A DNA stretch of 64,000 nt from UMGS1696 sp045643285 (GCA_045643285.1 JAZUKN010000102.1:1-64000), one strand, 5' to 3'; shown: positions 51,489-60,156, counted from the first letter of the stretch. The notes: generated by a model from the sequence alone, not told the origin. Made by a program: numbers and translations.

Positions 51489-51597
51489 ACTGCGTGTTCC
51501 TCGCTGTCATTGCGGTTTTTTATCTATATCTTATTATAGCGATCTGACCGGAAAATACAAGAGTTTTTGTGTACGGAGTAATTATTTTCGTAGTTTT

Positions 51598-51633
51598 AGA
51601 AAAAAGAAAAGCCACCGAATAACGATGGCTTTT
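51598..51633 (-). terminator. Intrinsic terminator after rpsI
   Basis: On the minus strand GCCATCG (51629-51623) pairs with CGGTGGC (51617-51611, one G-U), followed by TTTTCTTTTT. Confidence 0.85.
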
Positions 51634-51654
51634 GTTTCGCCCGATTGGGACAAC

Positions 51655-52056
51655 TTATCTCTTTGAGAACTGAGGAGCGCGACGGGCACCTTTGAGACCG
51701 TATTTCTTTCTTTCTTTCATTCTCGGGTCTCTGGTGAGGAAGCCTGCCTTCTTGAGAGCGTCGTGGTTAGCTTCATCAGCTGCGAGGAGCGCTCTTGCAA
51801 CACCGTGACGGATAGCGCCTGCCTGACCTGCGATACCGCCGCCGACAACGTTTACGACGATGTCGAACTTGCCTGCAGTGTTGGTTACGCCGAACGGCTG
51901 GTTGATGATGAGCTTCAGTGTTTCGAGTCCGAAGTAATCGTCAACGTCACGACCGTTGATAGTGATCTTGCCTGTACCGGGATAAAGTCTTACGCGAGCA
52001 ACGGAGCTTTTTCTTCTGCCCGTACCTTAGAAATAAGTTTTAGCTCTTTTATACAT
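51655..52056 (-). pseudogene. rpsI: 30S ribosomal protein S9 gene with an in-frame stop at codon 10
   Basis: From ATG 52056 the frame reads MYKRAKTYF, then TAA (52029-52027), then GTGRRKSSVARVRLYPGTGK and a full S9 body ending KKYGLKGARRAPQFSKR before TAA at 51655. The family usually has Tyr before GTGRRK, so a TAT or TAC codon appears changed to TAA by one base. No ATG, GTG or TTG occurs soon after it in frame. S9 is essential, so this is either a sequencing or assembly error, a real mutation rescued elsewhere, or read-through. It follows rplM by 20 bases as in all bacteria and ends before a terminator. Otherwise intact (133 codons). Confidence 0.9.
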
Positions 52057-52076
52057 ATTTTGTTACCGTCCCTTTC

Positions 52077-52511
52077 TTATATTTCAACTTCGTACGGAAC
52101 AGGATTCTGAGCTGCCTGCTTGTGCTCGGAACCTGCGTATGTCTTGAGTCTTGTGATAGCCTTGTCACCGATAGAGTTGTGCGGAAGCATACCCTTTACG
52201 GCGAGTTCCATAGCGAATTCCGGTTTTTCAGCCATGAGCTTGCGGTAGGATGTTTCCTTAAGACCGCCGATGTAGCCGGAGTGTGTGCGGTAGAACTTCT
52301 GATCGAGCTTTCTGCCGGTGAGAACTGCCTTGTCGCAGTTGATGATGACTACGAATTCGCCGCAGTCAACGTTAGGTGTGAATTCGGGGCGATGTTTGCC
52401 GCGAAGAATGTTAGCAGCCGTAACTGCTGTTTTTCCGAGAGGCTTGCCGGCTGCGTCAAGGACGTACCAAGCGCGCTTAACCTCTGCGGGTTTCTGCATG
52501 TATGTGGACAT
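52077..52511 (-). CDS. rplM: 50S ribosomal protein L13
   Basis: The 144-residue protein has the L13 landmarks: RAWYVLDAAGKPLGK, LRGKHRPEFTPNVDCGEFVV, KFYRTHSGYIGG, MLPHNSIG and a C-terminal YAGSEHKQAAQNP. It is an early-assembling 50S protein. It leads the rplM-rpsI operon from a consensus promoter, through a leader hairpin that overlaps the ribosome site region. GGAGG and AAGG both lie near the ATG. Confidence 0.97.
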   Translation of the reverse strand: MSTYMQKPAEVKRAWYVLDAAGKPLGKTAVTAANILRGKHRPEFTPNVDCGEFVVIINCDKAVLTGRKLDQKFYRTHSGYIGGLKETSYRKLMAEKPEFAMELAVKGMLPHNSIGDKAITRLKTYAGSEHKQAAQNPVPYEVEI

Positions 52512-52521
52512 ACCTTTTTTC

Positions 52522-52558
52522 CTCCGAAAATATTAGATTATTTTTTCGTACGTCGGAG
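52522..52558 (-). promoter_or_regulatory. Leader hairpin of the rplM-rpsI mRNA
   Basis: Minus-strand CTCCGA (52558-52553) and TCGGAG (52527-52522) close a stem with an inner CGAAAA/TTTTCG pair. The 3' arm runs into GGAGG of the ribosome site. Known L13 leaders in Firmicutes are short stems that let L13 repress its own mRNA; this may be one (inference). Confidence 0.5.
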
Positions 52559-52587
52559 ATTATAGCACGGTAGAGAATTTTTGTCAA
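52559..52587 (-). promoter_or_regulatory. Promoter for rplM-rpsI
   Basis: Minus-strand TTGACA (52587-52582), a 17-bp spacer and TATAAT (52564-52559) preceded by TGC, so both a perfect -35/-10 and an extended -10. Confidence 0.92.
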
Positions 52588-52697
52588 GAGTTTTTTGAAA
52601 AAAAGTTTGATTATTTTGATTTAGCATAGGCAAATCTCGTTTTTTCTTTGTTTTTCTTGCGTTTTTGGGTGTTTTATTGCGACACTGAAGAAAAAAA

Positions 52698-52721
52698 GGA
52701 AGAAAACACGCAGTGTTTTCC
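52698..52721. repeat. GGAAGAAAACAC hairpin module
   Basis: GAAAACAC and GTGTTTTC form an 8-bp stem with loop GCA. The GGAAGAAAACA start recurs at about 23508 and 34319 inside the larger repeats. The 332 bases between rplM and the next gene hold this module and two opposed promoters. Confidence 0.6.
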
Positions 52722-52731
52722 ACCTTACCCC

Positions 52732-52760
52732 TTGAAATTATTTTCATTATATAGTATAAT
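52732..52760 (+). promoter_or_regulatory. Promoter for the LCP-like gene
   Basis: TTGAAA (52732-52737), a 17-bp spacer and TATAAT (52755-52760). The leader of about 77 bases contains a GCGTTTTgaaAACGC-like hairpin. Confidence 0.8.
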
Positions 52761-52843
52761 ATACTGAATATATTTGAAAATCACGCGCGTTTTCAAAACG
52801 CGATTCAAAATGATACACTGCCATTTCATGAAAGGATAACACA

Positions 52844-53977
52844 ATGCTTTCTGCTCTGAAAAACTTCGGGGTCACATTCCTCGTTTCGGCTCTCATATTC
52901 GGCATCATCGCTTACTTTGCGACTTCGTTCGTCACAGGTACCGTCGAGAGCATCTTCCGCTCCGAAAAAGAAGAACTTGATAACATCATCAAGGATTCCG
53001 AAAACTCCGACGGTGAAGAGCCTGATATCCCGGGTACGACTCCCGACAACACAATCGACGGCGACAGCTTCTCGTTCCTTATGATAACGACCGACTACCG
53101 CCCCGATCTTTACGATAATTATATCCTCTCTTCCGATGATACCGAATGGTTCTCGACTGCAAAACCGTCCGACTCTATCGGCGTGCTGAGCGGCGGCTAC
53201 AGAACGGCACACGTCTCGTCAATTACGCTCGTCATCCTTGATAAAGATAACAGAAACACCGTTTATTCATATATCACACCGTCTCTCCGCGTCACGACCG
53301 CAAGCGGATACCGCACTCTGAGCGAAGTCTACTATACATACGGCATAGATAAGCTCTGCGAATATGTGACATCCCTCACAGGGATCGTGCCGGACTATTC
53401 GTTCATCCTCGGCGGCTCCGATATGGCGGCTTTCACGACTGTTGCAGGTACGGTGCAGGTGAATAATCCCTCTGCCGTTTACACCGACGGAATGTACTAC
53501 ACATACAGCGCGACAAAGCAGGTCGACGGCTATGACGTGAACGGCGAAAGGATCACATATCCCGCCGATAACGCGCTAACCCTTTATTCCGGCGAGCTTG
53601 ATATGACATCCGAACGGTTTTATACCGCACTGTCGGTCATCGAACACAGTAAAGCAGACCTCAGCACAAAGCAGATCGTCACGCTGTCGCTGTCTGAGGC
53701 GTATATAGACCACTTCGCTTCAATGTCGAAAGCACTTCTCGGCGAATTGATAACCAACCTCACCGCAACACGGCAGACAGTGAAGACAAACTTCACGTCA
53801 AAGGACCTCGACGCAGTCTACGACCTCTTCAGCTACGCAGACGAATTCGAAAAAATCGAGCTTACATATCCCTGCACATATAAATCCCCGACGGAAACCT
53901 CGAACGGCTATTTCAAGCCCGATACCGACAAGGCAGTCGTGATGTTCGAGAAATACCGCCTCACAACCGGCAAATAA
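52844..53977 (+). CDS. Divergent LytR-CpsA-Psr (LCP)-like membrane protein
   Basis: The 377-residue protein has one N-terminal membrane helix (about 8-30), an acidic linker (about 38-70) and an extracytoplasmic domain with LCP-like order: FLMITTDYRPD, SSITLVILDKDNRNTVYSYITPSLRV, GIDKLCEYVTSLTGIVPDYSFIL and a GTVQVNNP block matching the GGV-V strand. Several Arg residues of canonical LCP ligases are changed, so attachment of glycopolymers to peptidoglycan is likely but not certain. AAAGGA precedes the ATG and glyQS follows after 41 bases, so the two may share a transcript. Confidence 0.65.
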   Translation: MLSALKNFGVTFLVSALIFGIIAYFATSFVTGTVESIFRSEKEELDNIIKDSENSDGEEPDIPGTTPDNTIDGDSFSFLMITTDYRPDLYDNYILSSDDTEWFSTAKPSDSIGVLSGGYRTAHVSSITLVILDKDNRNTVYSYITPSLRVTTASGYRTLSEVYYTYGIDKLCEYVTSLTGIVPDYSFILGGSDMAAFTTVAGTVQVNNPSAVYTDGMYYTYSATKQVDGYDVNGERITYPADNALTLYSGELDMTSERFYTALSVIEHSKADLSTKQIVTLSLSEAYIDHFASMSKALLGELITNLTATRQTVKTNFTSKDLDAVYDLFSYADEFEKIELTYPCTYKSPTETSNGYFKPDTDKAVVMFEKYRLTTGK

Positions 53978-54018
53978 TAAAAATTCTTCATAAACACAAA
54001 AAAGGAAGGTACAATCCT

Positions 54019-55428
54019 ATGCGTATGGCAAACACTGAAAAAACAATGGACAAGATCGTAGCGCTCTGCAAGAACAGAGGCTTTGTATTCCCCGGCTCCG
54101 AGATCTACGGAGGACTCGCAAATACATGGGACTACGGTCCGCTCGGCGTAGAGCTGAAGAACAACATCAAAAAAGCATGGTGGAAGAAGTTCGTCCAGGA
54201 GAACAAATATAACGCCGGTCTTGATGCGGCTATCCTTATGAATCCGCAGACGTGGGTGGCATCCGGTCACCTTGCAGGCTTCTCCGATCCGCTTATGGAC
54301 TGCCGTGAATGCCACGAAAGATTCAGAGCCGACAAGCTCATCGAAGACTGGTGCGCCGAAAACTCGTTCGAGCTTCCGAAGCCGATCGACGCATTCTCCC
54401 AGGCTGAGATGAAAGCGTTCGTTGAAGAACACAACATCCTCTGCCCGTCCTGCGGCAAGCATAACTTCACCGATATAAGACAGTTCAACCTTATGTTCAA
54501 GACGTTCCAGGGCGTAACAGAGGACGCAAAGAACACCGTTTACCTCCGTCCCGAAACCGCACAGGGCATCTTCACAAACTTCGTGAACGTACAGCGTACA
54601 ACAAGAAAGAAAATACCGTTCGGTATCGGTCAGATCGGCAAATCGTTCCGTAACGAGATCACACCCGGTAACTTCATCTTCCGCGTCCGCGAATTCGAGC
54701 AGATGGAGCTTGAATTCTTCTGCAAGCCCAGCACAGACCTCGAATGGTTCAACTACTGGCGTTCGTACTGCCATAACTGGCTCCTCTCTATAGGACTGCG
54801 CGACGAAAATATCCGCCTCCGCGACCACGATCCCGAAGAGCTTTGCTTCTACTCCAAGGCAACTACCGACTTTGAGTTTATGTTCCCGTTCGGCTGGGGC
54901 GAGCTTTGGGGCGTTGCCGACAGAACAGACTACGACCTCACACAGCACCAGACCGTTTCCGGCAAGGACCTTACTTACTTCGATCCCGAAACGAACGAAA
55001 GATATATCCCGTACGTCATCGAGCCGTCTCTCGGCGTTGAGAGAAGCGTTCTCGCAGTTCTCTGCGACGCATACGACGAAGAAGTCGTAGACGCGGAAAA
55101 GAACGATACGCGCGTTGTAATGCACTTCAGTCCTGCTATCGCTCCCGTAAAGGCTGCCGTACTTCCGCTCTCGAAGAAGCTCTCCGACAATGCGGCTGAA
55201 CTCTTTAACGAGCTGAATAAGCTGTTCCCGGTAGACTTCGACGACGCAGGCTCTATCGGTAAGAGATACCGCAGAGAAGACGAGATCGGCACACCGTTCT
55301 GCATCTGCTACGACTTCGATTCAGTTGAAGATAACTGCGTAACTATCCGTGACCGCGACACAATGGAGCAGGTAAGAATGCCGATCTCCGAAGTTGCCGC
55401 ATACATTCAGCAGAAGCTCGAGTTTTAA
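54019..55428 (+). CDS. glyQS: Glycyl-tRNA synthetase, dimeric type
   Basis: The 469-residue class II enzyme has motif 1 (GSEIYGGLANTWDYGPLG), motif 2 (FRNEITPGNFIFRVREFEQME), motif 3 (YIPYVIEPSLGVER) and a C-terminal anticodon-binding domain with GKRYRREDEIGTPFC. This is the single-chain homodimeric form rather than the two-subunit one. AAGGAAGG precedes the ATG. It is followed by the aldose-epimerase-like gene at 28 bases. Confidence 0.97.
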   Translation: MRMANTEKTMDKIVALCKNRGFVFPGSEIYGGLANTWDYGPLGVELKNNIKKAWWKKFVQENKYNAGLDAAILMNPQTWVASGHLAGFSDPLMDCRECHERFRADKLIEDWCAENSFELPKPIDAFSQAEMKAFVEEHNILCPSCGKHNFTDIRQFNLMFKTFQGVTEDAKNTVYLRPETAQGIFTNFVNVQRTTRKKIPFGIGQIGKSFRNEITPGNFIFRVREFEQMELEFFCKPSTDLEWFNYWRSYCHNWLLSIGLRDENIRLRDHDPEELCFYSKATTDFEFMFPFGWGELWGVADRTDYDLTQHQTVSGKDLTYFDPETNERYIPYVIEPSLGVERSVLAVLCDAYDEEVVDAEKNDTRVVMHFSPAIAPVKAAVLPLSKKLSDNAAELFNELNKLFPVDFDDAGSIGKRYRREDEIGTPFCICYDFDSVEDNCVTIRDRDTMEQVRMPISEVAAYIQQKLEF

Positions 55429-55455
55429 TTTTTGAAAAACTAACCGGAGGTTCTT

Positions 55456-56337
55456 ATGACTTTCACGATCAGCTCGAATAATTCGACCGGCACAGTCCGC
55501 ACATACGGCGGCGAGCTTGCCTCGTTCATCTCAGACGGTATCGAATACGTATGGCAGGGAAATCCCGAACACTGGAACGGACAGGCGCCTATCCTTTTCC
55601 CGGTCTGCTGTTCCGCAAAGGACAACAAAATGGCGTTCGACGGCGTGGAATATCCGATGCCGAAGCACGGACTCGCAAGAAAGCGCGAATTTGAGCCGGT
55701 GTATGTCTCAAAGAATAAAATAGTCCTCGAACAGCGCGAAAGCGAAGAAACGCTCGCGTCGTTCCCGTTCTGCTATTCGCTGAAAGCCGAATACAGCGTC
55801 ACCGACGACGGCTTTTCCGCTCGCTTCACCGTAAAGAATATGGATAAGAACGAAATGACGTTCTGTATCGGCGGTCATCCCGGCTTCAATGTGCCGCTCA
55901 GAGAAGAAGACGGCGGATTTGAAGAGCATAAGCTCGTGTTCGACGACGCAGAAGGCTGTACCGTTTCGATAACGAAGGACGGATATATGAATTCCTCCGT
56001 TCCGAAGTGCGATAAACTCATCGGTACGAACGAACTTCCGCTCGTTTATTCCGATTTCGATAACGACTGTATGATAGTCGAAAACCTGCCGAAAAAATCC
56101 GTCAAGCTCGTCTCGACGAAGACAGATAAGGGCTTCCGCTTCAATTTCGAGGGCTTTGACGCGCTCGGTATCTGGACGCCCGAATTCAAGCATTCACCGT
56201 TCCTCTGCCTCGAACCGTGGAACGGTCTTCCGGCTGATGTCGACGAAACGACAGACGCAAAGAGCAAGAAATATGCAAAGACCTTAAAACCCGATGAAGA
56301 ATATTCTGTCGGCTACAGCATCGAAATAATCAGATGA
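55456..56337 (+). CDS. Aldose 1-epimerase-family protein
   Basis: The 293-residue beta-sandwich protein has WQGNPEHWNGQAPILFPVC, PKHGLARKREFE (a conserved His) and IGGHPGFNVPL, the pattern of LacX/YihR-like galactose mutarotase relatives. It would convert sugar anomers. CGGAGG precedes the ATG. Its TGA overlaps the rsmA ATG by four bases (ATGA), so the two are translationally coupled although unrelated in role. Confidence 0.85.
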   Translation: MTFTISSNNSTGTVRTYGGELASFISDGIEYVWQGNPEHWNGQAPILFPVCCSAKDNKMAFDGVEYPMPKHGLARKREFEPVYVSKNKIVLEQRESEETLASFPFCYSLKAEYSVTDDGFSARFTVKNMDKNEMTFCIGGHPGFNVPLREEDGGFEEHKLVFDDAEGCTVSITKDGYMNSSVPKCDKLIGTNELPLVYSDFDNDCMIVENLPKKSVKLVSTKTDKGFRFNFEGFDALGIWTPEFKHSPFLCLEPWNGLPADVDETTDAKSKKYAKTLKPDEEYSVGYSIEIIR

Positions 56338-57251
56338 ATAACCTCTGTGACTACCGCACGGTGCGCGACCTGCTCGAAAAGTACGGTCAGCAGCCGAAAA
56401 AAGGCTTCGGACAGAATTTTCTCATAAATCCGTCAGTCCCCGAACGAATTGCCGCCTGTTCAGCCGCCTGTGCCGATCCGACGAAGAAAAACGGCGTTAT
56501 CGAGATAGGCCCCGGAGTCGGCGCACTCACGCAGTACCTCTGCGAAAACTACGCAAAGGTCGTAGCAGTCGAGCTTGACCGCGGGCTTATCCCACTGCTC
56601 GGCGAAGCACTTCAGGATTACGAAAACGTGACCGTCGTCGAGGGCGATTTTATGAAGATCGACCTTCCGTCGTTCATCGAAGAGCATTTCGCCGATATTT
56701 TGGCGGACGGCGGCACGGTCTCCGTGTGCGCGAATCTGCCGTATTATATCACTACTCCAGTGATAATGAAGATACTCGAATCGTTCACGCCGTCGGAGAA
56801 GATTCCGCTCTCGTCCGTCACCGTGATGGTACAGCTCGAAGTCGCACGCCGCCTCGCCGCAAAAGCAGGGACGGACGACTACGGCGCAATTACGGCGTCG
56901 ATCGCGCTGAAAGCGAAAGCCGAAAAGCTGTTCGACGTGTCGGCAGGGAACTTTTTGCCGCCTCCGAAGGTTTCGTCAGCCGTTGTCGGTATCGTGCCGC
57001 ACGGTGGGATAAGGGAAGTGTTTCCGGATTCTCCCGAGGACGACGCGGACTGCGTGAATTTCTCCGAAAAAGTCGGTGAGATCATCGCGCTCGCATTCGG
57101 ACAGAGACGGAAAACGCTCGTCAATTCCGTAGGCGCAAAATACCCGAAAGAGAAAATCACCGCTGCGCTCGAAGAATGCGGACTCCGCACCGATATCCGC
57201 GGCGAAAAACTCTCGGCAGATGATTTTTGCAGAATTGCGGCACGCCTTTAA
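56334..57251 (+). CDS. rsmA: 16S rRNA dimethyladenosine transferase RsmA (KsgA)
   Basis: The 305-residue methyltransferase has KKGFGQNFL, the S-adenosylmethionine motif IEIGPGVGALT, VAVELDRG and the catalytic NLPYYITTP, then a helical C-domain. It dimethylates two adenines at the 3' end of 16S rRNA. It overlaps the epimerase-like gene by four bases. It is slightly longer than E. coli KsgA (273), which is usual in Firmicutes. A hairpin-rich repeat region follows. Confidence 0.96.
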   Translation: MNNLCDYRTVRDLLEKYGQQPKKGFGQNFLINPSVPERIAACSAACADPTKKNGVIEIGPGVGALTQYLCENYAKVVAVELDRGLIPLLGEALQDYENVTVVEGDFMKIDLPSFIEEHFADILADGGTVSVCANLPYYITTPVIMKILESFTPSEKIPLSSVTVMVQLEVARRLAAKAGTDDYGAITASIALKAKAEKLFDVSAGNFLPPPKVSSAVVGIVPHGGIREVFPDSPEDDADCVNFSEKVGEIIALAFGQRRKTLVNSVGAKYPKEKITAALEECGLRTDIRGEKLSADDFCRIAARL

Positions 57252-57261
57252 GTGCATATCC

Positions 57262-57409
57262 AAGGGCTGCTCGCCCTTGACCTCGCCACCCTTTTGAAAA
57301 AGGGTGGACGGAAAACTTTTGAAAAAAATTGTTATATAGCTTTTTGAAGATCCATAAGAAACTTTTTCTCGAAAAAGTTTCTTATGCGGAGTTTGAGGCA
57401 GAGCCTCAA
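57262..57409. repeat. Cluster of four hairpins between rsmA and rimM
   Basis: AAGGGC/GCCCTT (57262-57278), CCACCCTTTT/AAAAGGGTGG (57286-57307), a 14-bp perfect stem ATAAGAAACTTTTT/AAAAAGTTTCTTAT (57354-57385) and TTGAGGC/GCCTCAA (57393-57409). They lie in tandem in 150 bases with no gene. The last ones could end the rsmA transcript, but the regularity suggests a mobile or repeated intergenic element. Confidence 0.6.
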
Positions 57410-57455
57410 CAAAACAGAGTTTCAAAAACACCATATCAATAAAGAAAGGTGTACA

Positions 57456-57992
57456 ATGTCAAAACATCAGTATCTTGAATGCGGTAAGGCGGTAAGCACG
57501 CACGGTATCCGCGGAACATTGCGGCTTGAGTGCTACTGCGACACGCCCGATACACTCGCAAAGATAAAGACTCTATATAAAAAAGAAAAAGACGGCACGT
57601 TTACCCCGATGAAGGTGCGTGCCGCTTCCGTGCAGAAAGAAATGGTGCTCGTCTCGTTTGCCGATATTCCGACAGTTGAAGACGCGATCCCTTATAAAGG
57701 AACGACGTTCTACGCCTCGCGCGAAGACTTCCGCCTCAAAAAAGGCGCGGTTTTCGTCGCCGATATAATCGGTCTTGACGTGATCGACTTCGAGAGCGGC
57801 GAAAAGTACGGTACTCTCTCCGAAGTCATCACACCGGGCGGACGCGAGATATACGTTGTCGACGACGTGAGGGGCGGTCAGTTCATGATCCCCGTCGTGC
57901 CGGAGTTCGTCAAAAAGATCACCGACGAAGGGGAAGACGAGGGCATCTACGTTCACCTTATCGACGGAATGAGGGAAGAAAATGCGGATTGA
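57456..57992 (+). CDS. rimM: Ribosome maturation factor RimM
   Basis: The 178-residue protein has the N-terminal RimM barrel (GKAVSTHGIRGTLRL) and a C-terminal PRC-barrel (IGLDVID, YGTLSEV, VPVVPEFV-like IPVVPEFVK). It helps assemble the 30S head. AAAGAAAGG precedes ATG 57456; an in-frame extension upstream enters the hairpin cluster and is rejected. It overlaps trmD by 11 bases, the conserved rimM-trmD order. Confidence 0.95.
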   Translation: MSKHQYLECGKAVSTHGIRGTLRLECYCDTPDTLAKIKTLYKKEKDGTFTPMKVRAASVQKEMVLVSFADIPTVEDAIPYKGTTFYASREDFRLKKGAVFVADIIGLDVIDFESGEKYGTLSEVITPGGREIYVVDDVRGGQFMIPVVPEFVKKITDEGEDEGIYVHLIDGMREENAD

Positions 57993-58692
57993 CATAATGA
58001 CGCTCTTTCCGGACTACGTCGATTATATCCTCTCCGAGAGCATAATCGGACGCGCGAGAAAATCCGGAAAACTCAGCGTGAATACGTATAATATCCGCGA
58101 CTGGTCGGAGGATAAGCACCGCCGCGTCGACGATACACCGTACGGCGGAGGGAGAGGGATGCTCATGGCGGCACCGCCTATCTACCGCTGTTATAAAGCG
58201 ATAGAGGAATACGGACGGGAAGACGCCGACGGCGAAAAACCGTACGTCATTTATATGTCCCCGAAAGGGCGCACGTTCAACGAAAGTATCGCAAAAGAGC
58301 TGGCGACGCATAAACAGCTCGTCATCCTCTGCGGACACTACGAGGGAGTAGACCAGCGTGTCATAGACGAGATCGTTGACGAAGAAATTTCTATCGGCGA
58401 CTTCGTGCTGACCGGCGGCGAGCTTCCGGCGTGTATCGTGACGGATGCAGTCGGACGACTCTGCGACGGCGTGCTGACACTCCCAGAATGCCACGAAAAA
58501 GAGAGCTTTGAAGACGACCTCCTCGAATATCCGCAGTACACTCGCCCGCCCGTCTGGATGGGCAGAGAAGTGCCGGAGGTGCTCGTCAGCGGACACCACG
58601 CCAATATCGAAAAATGGCGGCGCGAGCAGTCGGAGGCAGTCACGAAAGAACGCCGTCCGGACCTCGCCGAAAAGCGGAGCGACGGAAACTGA
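57982..58692 (+). CDS. trmD: tRNA (guanine(37)-N1)-methyltransferase TrmD
   Basis: The 236-residue SPOUT enzyme has MTLFPDYVDYIL, DDTPYGGGRGM, CGHYEGVDQRV and the knot SIGDFVLTGGELPA. It methylates G37 of several tRNAs to hold the reading frame. It overlaps rimM. The TGA at 58690-58692 abuts the end of the convergent amidase gene with no gap. The usual partner rplS is not next to it here. Confidence 0.97.
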   Translation: MRIDIMTLFPDYVDYILSESIIGRARKSGKLSVNTYNIRDWSEDKHRRVDDTPYGGGRGMLMAAPPIYRCYKAIEEYGREDADGEKPYVIYMSPKGRTFNESIAKELATHKQLVILCGHYEGVDQRVIDEIVDEEISIGDFVLTGGELPACIVTDAVGRLCDGVLTLPECHEKESFEDDLLEYPQYTRPPVWMGREVPEVLVSGHHANIEKWRREQSEAVTKERRPDLAEKRSDGN

Positions 58693-59256
58693 TCACAGCA
58701 TACCGAAATACGCGAGCACACCGTTTACTATCCCTGCGGCAAAGAGCTGCGGACTGTACGCCATAAGCTCCGCGTCCTCGGTGTTTGTAATAAAGCCAAG
58801 CTCGACGAGCGTCGCCGGCATCCGTGTTTTTCGCAGTACATACAGACCGGGACGTACCTTAACGCCTCGGTTTTTTAGTCCCGTCGCATAGCCGAGCTGA
58901 GTCAGAATGTTTCCGGCAAGTGCGGCGGCACGTGAGTTTTCACTGTAGACGAACGCCTCCGAGCCGCTTGCGGAAGTGTTCTCCGACGCATTCGTGTGCA
59001 GACTTATGAAATAATCCGCGCCCCACGAGTTCGCATCGTTCACACGCGCGGCAAGAGACGTCGTGTTTGACGTTCCGAGCTGTGTCTCCGGCGTAGGACG
59101 CGACAGACGGACTTCGAATCCGTAGCTTCTGAGAGCCGCCGCCGTCAGTTCCCCTATCCTGTAAACGATGTCCTGCTCTCTGAATCCGTTCCCCTCGCTT
59201 CCTGCGTTGGGATTCACGGGATTGTGACCTTGATCAATGTAAATTTTTGTCGGCAT
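58693..59256 (-). CDS. N-acetylmuramoyl-L-alanine amidase (Amidase_3), no signal peptide
   Basis: The 187-residue protein has the Amidase_3 zinc site: IYIDQGHNP (His), a Glu in FREQD, ISLHTNAS (His) and the catalytic Glu in LVELGF. It would cut the bond between muramic acid and the stem peptide. No signal peptide is present from ATG 59256, which follows GAGGTG; upstream in-frame sequence does not supply one. That is unusual for a cell-wall enzyme; CwlD, the spore-cortex member, is normally exported. It may work in a lysing mother cell or be secreted without a signal (inference). Confidence 0.88.
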   Translation of the reverse strand: MPTKIYIDQGHNPVNPNAGSEGNGFREQDIVYRIGELTAAALRSYGFEVRLSRPTPETQLGTSNTTSLAARVNDANSWGADYFISLHTNASENTSASGSEAFVYSENSRAAALAGNILTQLGYATGLKNRGVKVRPGLYVLRKTRMPATLVELGFITNTEDAELMAYSPQLFAAGIVNGVLAYFGML

Positions 59257-59312
59257 AACTTCACCTCTGAATGAATTATCGCAGGTCATTTTATGCCGAA
59301 GGTGGAATGAAT

Positions 59313-60038
59313 ATGAAAGAAACACAAAAACTGCTCTCGAAAACCCGTAAGGCGTGCGAGCATTACGGAATGATAAACGACGGCGACAAAATCGCGGTCG
59401 GCGTATCCGGCGGAAAAGATTCGCTCGCATTGCTCCTCGCCCTCACGAAAATGCGCGAGTTTTATCCCGTGAAATACGAAATTACAGCCGTCTCGGTCGA
59501 CCTCGGCTTTGACGGAAGCGACGGGCTGTTTGACGGCGTGAGAGATTTTTGCCGCACACTCGGAGTTGATTACCGCGTTGAGCGGACTGAGATCTCGAAG
59601 ATCGTGTTCGGCGAGAGACGGGAGAAAAATCCGTGTTCGCTTTGCGCTATGATGAGACGCGGCGCGCTTGTCAATGCGGCGAAAGCCATGGGCGCGAGCT
59701 CTCTCGCACTCGGACACCACCTCGACGACACGGTGGAGACGTTCATGCTCTCGCTCACGAATGAAGGACGGATCGGCTGCTTCTCGCCTGTGACGGAGTA
59801 CGCCGACAACGGGATAAAAGTCATCCGTCCGCTCGTTTACGCGCGCGAATATGAGGTCGCCGCAGTGGCACGTGCGGAAAACCTGCCCGTCGTCAAAAGC
59901 CCGTGCCCCGAGGACGGCGAGACTGAAAGGGAAAAGATGAAAGAATATCTCCGCACGCTTGACAGAGAACATAGAGGCGTACACCGCCGTATCCTCGGCG
60001 CAATGGAGCGCGCGGGCGTGGACGGATGGAGAGAATAG
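59313..60038 (+). CDS. PP-loop ATPase of the TtcA/TtuA type
   Basis: The 241-residue protein has the PP-loop VGVSGGKDSLALL, the Cys pair NPCSLCAMMRR for an iron-sulfur cluster, GHHLDDTVETFML and a third Cys in KSPCPEDG. This matches TtcA-like enzymes that thiolate cytidine 32 of tRNA. ATG 59313 is best, seven bases after AAGGTGG. It diverges from the amidase with only 56 bases between. A terminator at 60157-60197 closes it after a short AT-rich repeat arm. Confidence 0.88.
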   Translation: MKETQKLLSKTRKACEHYGMINDGDKIAVGVSGGKDSLALLLALTKMREFYPVKYEITAVSVDLGFDGSDGLFDGVRDFCRTLGVDYRVERTEISKIVFGERREKNPCSLCAMMRRGALVNAAKAMGASSLALGHHLDDTVETFMLSLTNEGRIGCFSPVTEYADNGIKVIRPLVYAREYEVAAVARAENLPVVKSPCPEDGETEREKMKEYLRTLDREHRGVHRRILGAMERAGVDGWRE

Positions 60039-60049
60039 AATTACATTAA

Positions 60050-60085
60050 TGAATAATGAACAATGAATAATGAATAATCAGACAG
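60050..60085. repeat. Single arm of the TTCATTATTC repeat
   Basis: TAATGAATAATGAACAATG-type units occur without a matching inverted arm downstream. They recall the arms at 21566-21735 and 27328-27505. Confidence 0.6.
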
Positions 60086-60156
60086 AGCTAACGAATAATT
60101 TGCAAATTACTTTGTAATAAAAGGGAACATTATACAGAGAAATATGTTTTAACAAT

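Noticed and set aside
52027..52029. Reassigned TAA codon as explanation for rpsI
   Set aside because: TAA ends many other genes in the window at family-typical lengths (for example rplM and glyQS), so a changed code is not credible; an error or local event is more likely.
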